Assembly (NCBI RefSeq): GCF_900102725.1
Contig: NZ_FNJW01000008.1
Location: 744,001 to 808,000, forward strand
DNA length: 64,000 nucleotides
Source: Carnobacterium viridans
GTDB lineage: Bacteria; Bacillota; Bacilli; Lactobacillales; Carnobacteriaceae
Direction: 5' to 3'
The first letter of the stretch is position 1; each line of letters starts with the position of its first letter. Both the position numbers and the translations under genes were made by a program. Under the pieces are notes generated by a model. It was not told the origin of the DNA, ran no database searches, and worked only from the letters and a program-made list of their open reading frames with translations. Of the stretch, positions 42,381-50,663 are shown piece by piece.

Positions 42381-44534
42381 GTGAACAACATAAAAAAATT
42401 ACTACAAACGAGGCTGGGATTTTTTTCTTTAGTGGTTATCGTTTTTTGGATTAAAACCTATATAGGGTATCAAGCAGAGTTCTCTCTCGGTGTAGAAGGA
42501 ATGATGCAACAATTTATTTTATTGATTAATCCAGTTGCGACAACGATTATTTTATTTTCAATTGCTCTTTATTTTAAGAGCTCAAAAAAGGCCTATATTG
42601 CCTTAATAACGGTCTACACATTAATGACCATTTTATTCTTTGCGAATATCCTCTACTATAGAGAATTTTCAGATTTCCTATCGGTCAGTACCATCTTGGG
42701 CGCTGGAAATGTTGCTGGAGGATTAGGAGCAAGTACTTTTGCTTTATTGCATGCAACTGATTTTCTATATTTAGTTGATATTTTCATTTTGATTGCTTTA
42801 TTAGCTACTAAGAAAGTAACAATGGATAAACGCCCATTCAAAAAACGTTATGCAGTTGCAGCTACGATTGTTGGGTTTACCTTATTTGCTGGTAACTTAG
42901 CTTTAGCTGAAAGTGATCGTCCCCAATTACTGGCTCGTACATTTGACCGTAATTATATTGTTAAATATCTTGGTATCAATTTCTTTACTGCTTATGACGG
43001 TTATCAAACTGCTCAAGCTAATCAAGTTAAAGCTAGTGCGGATGAATCAGATATTGAAGGTGTCTTGAGCTATGTGGATGACCATTTTGCTGGGGCTGAT
43101 GCTGAGATGTTTGGTATTGCCGAAGACCGCAATGTTATCTATTTACATTTAGAAAGTTTCCAACAATTTCTTATTGATTACAAATTAGAGACTGAACAAG
43201 GCGAAGCTCTTGAAGTTACGCCATTTATAAATAGTATCTACCACAATGAAGACACACAAAGTTTCAGTAACTTTTTCCATCAAGTAGGACAAGGTAAAAC
43301 AGCTGATTCTGAGATGCTCCTTGAGAATTCTTTATTTGGATTATCCCAAGGTGGGGCCTTTACACAAGTTGGAGGTAGCAATACTTTCCAATCTGCTTCA
43401 CAAATTTTAGGTTCAGAAAAAAATTATACGAGTGCTATGTTCCACGGTAACGTCGGTTCTTTCTGGAATAGAGACAACACCTATAAATCAATGGGTGTTG
43501 ATTACTTCTTTGATGATGAATCTTACACATTCACTGAAGAAAATACGTTAGAGTATGGAATGAAAGATAAAATATTCTTTAAAGAATCTGTCCAATATTT
43601 AGAACAACTGCCACAACCGTTTTATTCTAAATTTATCACAGTATCTAATCATTTTCCTTACCCATTGGATGAGGCAAATGTCGATTTTCCAGCTGCTACA
43701 ACGGGTGATAATACAATTGATAATTACTTTGTGACTGCTCATTATTTAGATCAAGCTATTGAAGAATTTTTCACCTATTTAAAAGAGTCTGGTTTATATG
43801 ATAATTCGATCATTGTTCTTTACGGTGATCATTATGGTATATCTAATTCAAGAAATGAAACATTAGCACCCTTACTTGGAAAAGATCCTGAAACTTGGTC
43901 AAGCTATGACAATACTATGATGCAAAGAGTTCCTTATATGGTTCACATTCCTGGAACAGGTAATGGAAAAATCCATGACGAATTCGGCGGTCAAATCGAT
44001 AGTCTTCCTACTCTTCTTCATTTATTAGGAATTGATACAAAAGACAATGTTTTACTTGGAACAGATTTATTCTCTGAAAACCATGATGAAACAGTTGCCT
44101 TCCGTAACGGAAATTTCGTAACTCCTAAATACACTGTTGATGGTTCAACTATCTATGACACTGAAACAGGTGAATTAATTGTAGAACCTTCAGAAGAAGT
44201 TCTTGCAGAAGTTGAACAACTAAGAATAGACGTAAATACTCAATTAAGTTTATCTGACAGCATTTTGACAAGTGATTTGCTGCGTTTCTATACTCCAGAA
44301 GGTCTTGTTACGACAAATCCAGCTGATTACGATTACCGTGACCAATTGGGACGTATGAAGGCTTTAAATGAAAGTTTAGGAACAGAAGATACAAGTATGT
44401 ATAGTCAACATGGCGATCAATCTACTGTTGATTTATATAAAACAAATGCTCCAGAATTGTTAATCGATCCTGAATTAGTTGACGAAACACAACCAGCTGA
44501 AACAGAAGCTCCTGACGTTAAGGTTGCAGAGTAA
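42381..44534 (+). CDS. Lipoteichoic acid synthase family protein (LtaS-like)
   Basis: Membrane enzyme that polymerises glycerol phosphate onto a glycolipid. The protein has 717 residues: five N-terminal helices (about residues 10-175) and an outer sulfatase-like domain. Active-site features from this start: metal-binding Glu258 in YLHLESFQQF, the catalytic threonine Thr307 in QVGQGKTADSEMLL, and the YGDHYG metal site near residue 497. The start is GTG 42381, with AAGGAGG upstream. The leader has a WalR-type box. The acidic C-terminal tail (VDETQPAETEAPDVKVAE) is an unusual extension. Confidence 0.93.
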   Translation: MNNIKKLLQTRLGFFSLVVIVFWIKTYIGYQAEFSLGVEGMMQQFILLINPVATTIILFSIALYFKSSKKAYIALITVYTLMTILFFANILYYREFSDFLSVSTILGAGNVAGGLGASTFALLHATDFLYLVDIFILIALLATKKVTMDKRPFKKRYAVAATIVGFTLFAGNLALAESDRPQLLARTFDRNYIVKYLGINFFTAYDGYQTAQANQVKASADESDIEGVLSYVDDHFAGADAEMFGIAEDRNVIYLHLESFQQFLIDYKLETEQGEALEVTPFINSIYHNEDTQSFSNFFHQVGQGKTADSEMLLENSLFGLSQGGAFTQVGGSNTFQSASQILGSEKNYTSAMFHGNVGSFWNRDNTYKSMGVDYFFDDESYTFTEENTLEYGMKDKIFFKESVQYLEQLPQPFYSKFITVSNHFPYPLDEANVDFPAATTGDNTIDNYFVTAHYLDQAIEEFFTYLKESGLYDNSIIVLYGDHYGISNSRNETLAPLLGKDPETWSSYDNTMMQRVPYMVHIPGTGNGKIHDEFGGQIDSLPTLLHLLGIDTKDNVLLGTDLFSENHDETVAFRNGNFVTPKYTVDGSTIYDTETGELIVEPSEEVLAEVEQLRIDVNTQLSLSDSILTSDLLRFYTPEGLVTTNPADYDYRDQLGRMKALNESLGTEDTSMYSQHGDQSTVDLYKTNAPELLIDPELVDETQPAETEAPDVKVAE

Positions 44535-44556
44535 TAAACTATCTCTTAAATATTCG

Positions 44557-44590
44557 AAAAAGGTTGAATCCCTTAGGATTCAACCTTTTT
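44557..44590 (+). terminator. Terminator of the LTA synthase gene
   Basis: Perfect 14-bp stem AAAAAGGTTGAATC/GATTCAACCTTTTT with a 6-base loop, followed by TTG. Confidence 0.9.
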
Positions 44591-44617
44591 TGTTCTAAAA
44601 AAGCTCTTCGTCAAATG

Positions 44618-44837
44618 GTGTGGATTCTTCAAAATAAAATTTCTTCTGGAATGGACAGGTTTGCTTGTGAAGCTTGAAAGCCGGTAAGCCTGTAGTTTTA
44701 TCGGCTTTCAAGCTTCAAATAAACCGTAATCGCTGAAGCGCTAACGGTTTCTAATTCTCATTGAATCCTATTTAGGCTACAAGCAACCCTATTCCTCCAG
44801 AAATTTTTGGTGAGTAGGTTGATTCATCTATCCACAC
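44618..44837. repeat. 220-bp multibranched inverted-repeat element
   Basis: The ends GTGTGGAT (44618-44625)/ATCCACAC (44830-44837) pair, then AAAATTTCTTCTGGA with TCCAGAAATTTTT, then GGTTTGCTTGT with ACAAGCAACC. Inside are three hairpins: GAAGCTTGAAAGCCG/CGGCTTTCAAGCTTC (15 bp, perfect), AAACCGT...ACGGTTT closed by CGCTGAAGCG, and CCTATTTAGG. The whole folds as a closed multi-way junction. No gene or target-site duplication is evident. It sits between the LTA synthase terminator and the gene at 44966. Confidence 0.85.
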
Positions 44838-44965
44838 TAAAAATTATAGAACTTCTAAAAATCATTTAACTAACATTCCCTCTTATTAATTGCTTCACAG
44901 TTTTTTCATATTTAATGATTACAATAAAAATAGAATCACTATTCAAGTAGAAAGGAGTACTGTGT

Positions 44966-45718
44966 TTGACAATTGCTAAACGTGCTTACCGTCATTTACA
45001 AAATCATCCTTATTGTTTACTGTTTATGCTTATCTTTTACCTAGTTTATTTTATCCTAGCTTTTGTAGTTGCATTATTGGCCAAACAGTTTTCAGATTCT
45101 TCCGTTCAGTTAAGCAAAATTATCGCTTCTTTAGACTCACAACACACTTCACTGTATGAGCCCTTTAAAGTCTTAGAATCGATTACAACTCACTATACAA
45201 TGGAATATCAGCACCTTCTCCTTTTAATTGTATTTGCAGGTACGCTTAGTATGGTAGTGATCCAGTTATTTTTAAGTCGATTTAGAAAAAAAGAATACCA
45301 AACCTATCTTTTGATGGGAGAACGGGTTTATAAGCTAACAACCCAATTAATAGTAGAACAACTTTTTTTAATCAACACGATTATATTGGTACTTCTTTTC
45401 ATTTACAGTTTATTTACAACACCTGTAATGAATAAAATTTCTCATTTGGAATCTGAAATTTTACAACAGGAATTAAAGCCAAGTGCCTCTTTAGTACACT
45501 TACAAAGGAATTCTCCTTTATCGAGTAGTGAGAATGGAGATTTAACACGCTTCAACATTAACGCTTTTTTAATGGGTGAGTCTATTCACAACACCTTTAC
45601 TCAAAACAACACCTTGCAAGCTTTTTTCTTAGTGGGAATCATCAACTTTTATAGCTTTATAGTTATCGGTATTCCTAATTATCTGCTGCTATCACTGAAA
45701 AAAAACACCCTTTCCTAA
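44966..45718 (+). CDS. Short FtsX-type ABC permease-like membrane protein
   Basis: Protein of 250 residues with four membrane segments (about 18-42, 83-103, 133-155, 216-240) arranged like one FtsX core: helix 1, a short outer loop, helix 2, the cytosolic segment RFRKKEYQTYLLMGERVYKL (an FtsX-type coupling region), helix 3, a second outer loop rich in serine, helix 4. It is far shorter than normal FtsX/BceB permeases (about 650). The start is TTG 44966, with AAAGGAG 8 bases upstream. The next gene, 30 bases later, encodes an ATPase-like protein, so the two form a unit. Function is unknown. Confidence 0.72.
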   Translation: MTIAKRAYRHLQNHPYCLLFMLIFYLVYFILAFVVALLAKQFSDSSVQLSKIIASLDSQHTSLYEPFKVLESITTHYTMEYQHLLLLIVFAGTLSMVVIQLFLSRFRKKEYQTYLLMGERVYKLTTQLIVEQLFLINTIILVLLFIYSLFTTPVMNKISHLESEILQQELKPSASLVHLQRNSPLSSSENGDLTRFNINAFLMGESIHNTFTQNNTLQAFFLVGIINFYSFIVIGIPNYLLLSLKKNTLS

Positions 45719-45748
45719 TTTAACCGTCATGACTAAGGAGGAAATATT

Positions 45749-46315
45749 ATGTTTAAACAATCTTTAAAAAAAGCTGACAATCATCCTGTATTTTCAATTA
45801 AACCTAAAACGATTTATAGTTTATCAGCTGAGGAAGTTGATTTCCCTATTTTGATGAAGCAATTTAATAGACAGTTAGGCTCTTTTCCTGGGGTCATTAC
45901 AAAGAATGAAACGTTTATTGATTACTTAACTGTCCGAGAAAACATGCTGCTTGTTTTGTCCTTAGCATCTAATCAAATGAAACGCTCACTTAATTTAGTA
46001 GTAAATGAAGTATTAGAAGAACTCGATCTATCTGATGCCTTAGCTGATCAACCTTTTAAAGCATTGCCTTTAAACCTGTCACTTCAGTTGCAATTACGGT
46101 TAAATGAACTATGTAATAAAAAAGTCATTTTAGTAGAAGATTGTTTCAGGTTTGAATCTGCTTCTTCAAAACAAGATTGGTTATTGTCCCTCCGCTACTA
46201 TGCACGTACAAAAGATTTTTCATTTATTTTAGTTACTTCCGATAATCAGCTTTTAGCTTCTGAGAAACCGTTTGATCTAAATCCTATCGCTTCCTCTTCA
46301 AGAAAAGTCAGTTAA
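45749..46315 (+). CDS. Degenerate ABC-ATPase-like protein without Walker A
   Basis: Protein of 188 residues with the layout of an ABC ATPase but lost catalytic motifs. At about residue 20-40 the P-loop region reads IYSLSAEEVDFPILMKQF with no GxxGxGKST. The Q-loop-like part PGVITKNETFIDYLTVRENM (49-66) remains. The LSGGQ signature is replaced by LPLNLSLQLQLRLNEL (107-121), Walker B reads KVILVEDC (125-132), and the H-switch reads FILVTSDN (159-166), with serine where histidine is expected. It probably does not hydrolyse ATP. It follows the FtsX-like gene after 30 bases with its own AAGGAGG. This assignment rests on pattern, not on a search. Confidence 0.62.
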   Translation: MFKQSLKKADNHPVFSIKPKTIYSLSAEEVDFPILMKQFNRQLGSFPGVITKNETFIDYLTVRENMLLVLSLASNQMKRSLNLVVNEVLEELDLSDALADQPFKALPLNLSLQLQLRLNELCNKKVILVEDCFRFESASSKQDWLLSLRYYARTKDFSFILVTSDNQLLASEKPFDLNPIASSSRKVS

Positions 46316-46374
46316 AATACAAAAGGTTAGCAGAAGTTAGACAATTGTCTTAGCTTCTGCTAACCTTTTGTATT
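46316..46374. terminator. Strong bidirectional terminator between convergent genes
   Basis: Long, nearly perfect stem: AATACAAAAGGTTAGCAGAAG with CTTCTGCTAACCTTTTGTATT around a paired AGACAATTGTCT centre. It ends the plus-strand ATPase-like gene and the minus-strand kinase gene. Confidence 0.92.
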
Positions 46375-46391
46375 ATTTTACTTATAGCTAT

Positions 46392-47813
46392 TTAACCTAT
46401 TTCATTTAAATCAAGTGGAAAAGATAAGGTAAAAGTTGTTCCTTCGCCCGGTAAACTCTCTACTTCAACACTTGCACCATGAAGATTTACCAATTGCTGA
46501 ACGATTGCTAGACCTAACCCAGATTCTCCATATTTAGTATTTTTTCTTGAAATATCTGCTTTATAGTAACGTTCCCATATATTTTTAATTTCTTCAGCAG
46601 TCATTCCTATACCAGAATCTTTAATTTTTATGATGCTTTCATTCTCTCCATAATAACCTATAATACTAATTTCTCCATTAGTCGTAAATTGAATAGCATT
46701 TTGGATAATATTTACAATAATTTGAGAGAATCGATCGTAATCTGCATATACAACTAATTCTGTTGGACAGTCTAATATCAGTTCGTTTCCTGAATCACGA
46801 GCTTTTCCTTTCAGTTGTTCAACAATCATTTCTAACGCTTCATGTGCATCAAAAGTTTGTTTTTGCAAAGTAATTTGGTTAGATCGAATTTTTTCATAAT
46901 CTAAGTTCTCATTTACTAAGCGTATTAGACGACGTGTTTCATTTTGCATCAATTGGATACTTCTCTGTTTTTGATTTTCTGGAATCATATCGTGCTCTAA
47001 ACCTTCTAATAGCCCATTAATCGTTGTCAACGGTGTACGCATTTCATGTGCAGCATCAGCCATAAATTGTCTGCGTCGGTTCTCTTGACGTTCGATTTCT
47101 TCTTGAGAATTCTTTAAAGAATCAACCATGCTATTAAAATCAGCCGCCAAATCATCGAATTCATCCATTTCTTTGTTTTCTAAATGAACATTGAAGTCTC
47201 CTTTTGATACTCTATGAGTCGCACTTCTAATCCGATTGATTCTTTTCACTTGAAACTTAGCAAAAAGATAACTCGCTATAGTTGCACCCACAATTGAGAA
47301 AATAAAGGCGCTAAACAAATTATTGCGGATATCCTTTAGATTTGCTTCTATTGTACTGATTGGCGCACTAACGGCTATAAAGCCGTAGAATTCGCCCGTA
47401 CTTTGAGTGAAAAAAGGCTGATAAACGATAGCAGTATTAATCTGATTACCAAAAAAATCTGTATTTCTTTGAGTTAATGAAATTGGTTCCCCATTTTTCA
47501 GCTTCTTAAAATCTTGATCTGAAATACCACTAATGTACTTTTCAGTTGTACTAGGGTAAATCATACTATCTGTACTATCAAATACAAAAATGGATACACC
47601 TTGATTTTTTAAAATAACTTGTCCATTTTCAAGTTTTTCCATCTGTAGATCTTCATCAATTAAAGCTTCAGCATATCCAAACAACTGAGTTTCAGTATTC
47701 TGATAAGCCGTGTTTCGGGCAAATTGTAAAAAAGAAAATCCTAGTATAATTAAGACGATCGTCACAACTGCAAAAAAAGCCAGCATTTGTTGGTAAAAGT
47801 AATTCAATCTCAT
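46392..47813 (-). CDS. Sensor histidine kinase (HAMP, HisKA, HATPase)
   Basis: Membrane kinase of 473 residues. TM1 (residues 10-30), an outer domain (about 32-165), TM2 (168-187), a HAMP domain (about 188-240), then the H-box MADAAHEMRTPLTTINGLLEG with His256 and the ATPase boxes (NIIQNAIQFT N-box, IKDSGIGMTAEEIKNIWERYY G1/F and ESGLGLAIVQQLV G2). The start overlaps the stop of the response regulator gene by 4 bases (ATGA). The signal is unknown; its family is shared by many wall-stress systems. Confidence 0.94.
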   Translation of the reverse strand: MRLNYFYQQMLAFFAVVTIVLIILGFSFLQFARNTAYQNTETQLFGYAEALIDEDLQMEKLENGQVILKNQGVSIFVFDSTDSMIYPSTTEKYISGISDQDFKKLKNGEPISLTQRNTDFFGNQINTAIVYQPFFTQSTGEFYGFIAVSAPISTIEANLKDIRNNLFSAFIFSIVGATIASYLFAKFQVKRINRIRSATHRVSKGDFNVHLENKEMDEFDDLAADFNSMVDSLKNSQEEIERQENRRRQFMADAAHEMRTPLTTINGLLEGLEHDMIPENQKQRSIQLMQNETRRLIRLVNENLDYEKIRSNQITLQKQTFDAHEALEMIVEQLKGKARDSGNELILDCPTELVVYADYDRFSQIIVNIIQNAIQFTTNGEISIIGYYGENESIIKIKDSGIGMTAEEIKNIWERYYKADISRKNTKYGESGLGLAIVQQLVNLHGASVEVESLPGEGTTFTLSFPLDLNEIG

Positions 47814-48526
47814 GAGGAGACTCCAGAATCATCGTACTTATACCCTATTCCCCAAACGGTTTGAATCACTTGTGGACCCGTTTTATCAATTTTTTGACGC
47901 AATTTTTTGATGTGCGCATCTACTGTTCGCTCATCTCCAAAATACTCATAATCCCAAACGATCGTTAACAACTGTTCTCTAGAAAAAACTTGTTTAGGAC
48001 TTTTGGCTAACGTATAAAGCAATTCAAATTCTTTTGGCGTCAAACTGTCGATGGGTTTATCATATAAAATGGCTTCTCGCGTTCTCTTATCCATTTTAAG
48101 ATACTTTGTCTCCACTTCATAGGCTTTCTCATCTATTTTACCACCTTCATCATGAATTAAATCTACTCGGCGGTATAAAGCTTTTATACGAGCAATTAAA
48201 GTTAGTGGACTAAACGGTTTTGTAACATAATCATCCGCTCCAATTTCTAGTCCAATAACTTGGTCGCTTTCCGAATCCTTAGCTGTTAGCATAATAATTG
48301 GTATTGTTTTTGAAACTTTTCGTATTTCACGACAAATCTGCATACCATCCATACTTGGCAAATTTAAATCTAACGTAATCAAATCCCAATTTTCGGAATC
48401 ATTTAGAAAAGCATCTAATCCTTCTTTACCATCTTGGACAAATGTAGCTTTCCATTCTTCTTTCATGAAAAACATTTCCATCATTTCGCATACGGATTGA
48501 TTATCTTCAATCATTAATATATTCAT
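47810..48526 (-). CDS. OmpR/PhoB-family response regulator
   Basis: Regulator of 238 residues: receiver domain with the acidic pair in MIEDNQ, phosphoacceptor Asp53 in TLDLNLPSMDG, and the conserved Lys in VTKPFSPLTL; then a winged-helix DNA-binding domain ending in RTVDAHIKKLRQKIDKTG and IQTVWGIGYKYD. Upstream of the kinase gene with a 4-base overlap, so they are translationally coupled. The start has AGAGGG upstream. It is not clearly WalR itself, because WalR's operon partners (walHIJ) are absent. Confidence 0.94.
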   Translation of the reverse strand: MNILMIEDNQSVCEMMEMFFMKEEWKATFVQDGKEGLDAFLNDSENWDLITLDLNLPSMDGMQICREIRKVSKTIPIIMLTAKDSESDQVIGLEIGADDYVTKPFSPLTLIARIKALYRRVDLIHDEGGKIDEKAYEVETKYLKMDKRTREAILYDKPIDSLTPKEFELLYTLAKSPKQVFSREQLLTIVWDYEYFGDERTVDAHIKKLRQKIDKTGPQVIQTVWGIGYKYDDSGVSS

Positions 48527-48639
48527 GAAATACCCTCTTTCTCAAAAAAATTCTCTACCTTATTATACTCTTTTTACCATTGCAACTAAAGCATCATGCC
48601 GAATCATCTCATATTCTTCACTATTTCGTCAAAAAAAGA

Positions 48640-48663
48640 GAGTCAAGATCATTGTCTCAACTC
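48640..48663 (-). terminator. Terminator of the LysM-3D gene
   Basis: Stem GAGTCAAGA/TCTCAACTC with G-U pairs, followed on the minus strand by seven T, just after the stop at 48675. Confidence 0.7.
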
Positions 48664-48674
48664 CCTTCTCTCTA

Positions 48675-49535
48675 TTAATTTAAAATGGTTAGTTCAACTT
48701 CTTGAATACCCCATTTGAACGACTCATCTATACTATCCATATGCAAGTCTACTCGATTTCCAATAATTGCACTTCCTGTATCGCCAGCGATCGCTTCTCC
48801 ATATCCTTCAACATAAACTTTAGTGCCCAATGGGATTACAGTAGGATCTACCGCAATAACTTGAGGGTTTTGACTTAAGTCTATTCCTGAAGCAGTGATA
48901 TTCGTTAGAGAAGGCTGATTTCGACTATAAGCAGTAGCAACTACCGTCATCTTTTCCGTTGAAGCATCAGAAGAAGCTGCACTTGTTTCTTCTATAACTG
49001 TATCTTGTTGGTTTGATACTGGGAGAGCTTCTTCGTTTGTTTCAGTTTCCCATGTAAGCTTTTCAGGTTTAATCGTTTCAGTAGTTAAATTTGTTTCAAT
49101 TTGGATAACTTCGTCAATCTGCAATGGTGAATCATTTGTTACGTGTTCATTCCATTTTATCAATTCACTTACGTCAACTTCAAAAGCAGTTGCGATATTG
49201 ATTAATGTATCTCCAGATTCAACTGTGTAGTCAACTGTATTCTTCTCTTCATTTTTAGTTTTTTCCTGATCCTCTTCAATACTAACCGGTTCTAATAAGA
49301 GTTCTTCACTAGATGGACTAGTAACTAAAGTTTGAACAATTGCTTTACTATCTTCTCTTTCATCAATTAAATAATCTAAACCATTTTGTATTTCTAATTC
49401 ATCCGATTGTTTAGTTTTTGTTTCTTTTGATGTATTTTCGCTTTTCTCATTCTGAGCAGCTAAAACAGTTGTGATTCCAGTTGTTCCTAATGCCAACATA
49501 AATAAGGCAATGATGGATAAAACTATTTTTTTCAT
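48675..49535 (-). CDS. Secreted LysM and 3D-domain cell-wall protein
   Basis: Exported protein of 286 residues. A signal peptide (to about residue 27, ending VLAAQ), a charged linker, a LysM domain (about 103-148, VESGDTLINIATAFEVDVSELIKWN with QIDEVIQI) that binds peptidoglycan, a second linker, and a 3D domain (about 205-286, TVVATAYSRNQ...IPLGTKVYVEGYG...GDTGSAIIGNRVDLHM). The three conserved aspartates of the 3D domain (GIDL, GDTG, RVDL) fit an MltA-type lytic glycosylase barrel. Rpf/YocH-like wall hydrolases have this layout. A WalR-type box lies about 370 bases upstream. The start has GGAGG upstream. Confidence 0.9.
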   Translation of the reverse strand: MKKIVLSIIALFMLALGTTGITTVLAAQNEKSENTSKETKTKQSDELEIQNGLDYLIDEREDSKAIVQTLVTSPSSEELLLEPVSIEEDQEKTKNEEKNTVDYTVESGDTLINIATAFEVDVSELIKWNEHVTNDSPLQIDEVIQIETNLTTETIKPEKLTWETETNEEALPVSNQQDTVIEETSAASSDASTEKMTVVATAYSRNQPSLTNITASGIDLSQNPQVIAVDPTVIPLGTKVYVEGYGEAIAGDTGSAIIGNRVDLHMDSIDESFKWGIQEVELTILN

Positions 49536-49903
49536 TGGATTATTTTCCTCCTATTTCAGTACGAGAAATATCATATCACGTACGATATAGGCTAAGGTTA
49601 CTTAGGAATTAAGGGTCTGTAACACAACAATTTTGATTACCGTTTTCAAAGAGACAACTGTAAAGATTCTGAATATTCAACCAAAATTTATTCCAGGTTA
49701 TTTTCTCATAATGCATAAAATTTTTATGCTTACTGCTGACAGAACAAGTTTTAGAACCTAACATTTTTCTAATTAAATATTCATTTTGGGTGTTATTTAA
49801 TTTTTCTTGTTGTGCATTTCCTTTGACTAATTATTACAAAACCAATCACTTAATCCTCTTATTTTTAATCATTTTTTCTATTTCATCCTATTTTATGTGT
49901 TTT
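49536..49903. other. Long leader-like gap upstream of the LysM-3D gene
   Basis: No coding sequence is convincing. On the minus strand the stretch would be a leader of about 345 bases if transcription begins near 49885. It holds a palindrome GCATAAAA-TTTTTATGC (49713-49729), a CodY-like AAGATTCTGAATATT (49663-49677, 12 of 15 matches) and a palindromic TATCACGTACGATA (49574-49587). None can be assigned with confidence. Confidence 0.4.
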
Positions 49904-49920
49904 ATTACAATTCTGTAACA
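49904..49920 (-). promoter_or_regulatory. WalR/YycF box upstream of the LysM-3D gene
   Basis: Read on the minus strand: TGTTAC-AGAAT-TGTAAT, a full match to TGTWAH-N5-TGTWAH. TAAAAT (49890-49895) is a possible -10 eight bases downstream, so the box would occupy the -35 region, as in activated WalR genes such as B. subtilis yocH. Confidence 0.6.
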
Positions 49921-49938
49921 ATAAGTATTCCGTTTTCA

Positions 49939-50274
49939 TTACTTTACAGCTGTTTCTAATTTTTTGTTTTGTAAAAAATGTACCTCGTCTACTACCATTT
50001 CAACCATAAAAACAGTTTCTTCTTCTTTATTGATGTAAGACCTTGACTGAATTTTTCCAGTAAGTCCTACCATATGCCCTTTCTCACAATAAAGTTGGAT
50101 AAGTTTCGCTACTTGTCCCCATGCAACAATAGGAATAAAGTCAGTTGATGGACTATTTTCTTTCTTCCCTCTTCTTGCTACTGCTAAGGTATTATTAGTG
50201 ACAACTTTGTCTTCACCAACTTCTTTAAGCTCTACTTCTCTTACTAAACGCCCAACTAATCCAATTTGATTCAT
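49939..50274 (-). CDS. Short single-stranded DNA-binding protein (SSB/SsbB-like)
   Basis: OB-fold protein of 111 residues: MNQIGLVGRLVREVELKEVGEDKVVTN (split: NQIGLVGRLVREVELK), then ARRGKKENSPSTDFIPIVAWGQVAKLIQLYCEKGHMVGLTGKIQSRSY (split: STDFIPIVAWGQVAKLI, then KGHMVGLTGKIQSRSY). It lacks the acidic DDDLPF tail of the main SSB, as does the competence-linked SsbB of Bacillus. A role in natural transformation is therefore possible, but no competence gene is nearby. The start has AAAGGAGG upstream. Confidence 0.88.
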   Translation of the reverse strand: MNQIGLVGRLVREVELKEVGEDKVVTNNTLAVARRGKKENSPSTDFIPIVAWGQVAKLIQLYCEKGHMVGLTGKIQSRSYINKEEETVFMVEMVVDEVHFLQNKKLETAVK

Positions 50275-50356
50275 TTTCTTTCCTCCTTTTGTTTTACTCT
50301 ATTTACTATCTGCAATTCTAATGTTTTTACTTTTTTTTCGATCAATTAAATACTAA

Positions 50357-50404
50357 AAAGCAAAAAACAACACAAAGAAAATTACTTGTGTTGTTTTTTG
50401 CTTT
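50357..50404 (-). terminator. Terminator after epuA
   Basis: Nearly perfect 19-bp stem AAAGCAAAAAACAACACAA/TTGTGTTGTTTTTTGCTTT; it ends the mbl-epuA unit. Confidence 0.9.
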
Positions 50405-50430
50405 CATTTAACTTCATATAAGGTTTACAA

Positions 50431-50634
50431 TTAGTTGACTATTGTAGGTTTTGTAAAGTAACTAAAAATGTGCACCCATATTTCCTTTTCAAAAATAGCA
50501 AATGGATTTCCATCGCCTAATACACCATAACCGATCATTGCTCCAATAATAAAAGCGAGAGCAATCAAAACAATCACAAGTACTATTTTTAGAATAAATG
50601 TGGCAATTTGAAGTCCTATTTTTTCCTTAGTCAT
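50431..50634 (-). CDS. epuA: EpuA-family small membrane protein (DNA-directed RNA polymerase beta-associated annotation)
   Basis: Protein of 67 residues with one membrane segment (about 12-38, FILKIVLVIVLIALAFIIGAMIGYG in parts: VLVIVLIALAFIIGAMIGYG) and the end GDGNPFAIFEKEIWVHIFSYF that is typical of EpuA. EpuA proteins are often labelled RNA polymerase beta subunit because of a fusion in some databases, but their function is not known. The start has TGAGGTG upstream, and it lies 29 bases after mbl. A murA-epuA link is known in streptococci. Confidence 0.78.
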   Translation of the reverse strand: MTKEKIGLQIATFILKIVLVIVLIALAFIIGAMIGYGVLGDGNPFAIFEKEIWVHIFSYFTKPTIVN

Positions 50635-50663
50635 TGGTTCACCTCATTTTGATCGACTATTTT

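Noticed and set aside
44540-44965. T-box or known riboswitch before the FtsX-like gene
   Set aside because: No T-box sequence or antiterminator was seen in the structured element, and it has no terminator before the gene.
47810-48526. Calling the response regulator WalR itself
   Set aside because: The walHIJ partner genes are not next to it; the kinase has a normal outer domain but no PAS domain as in WalK.
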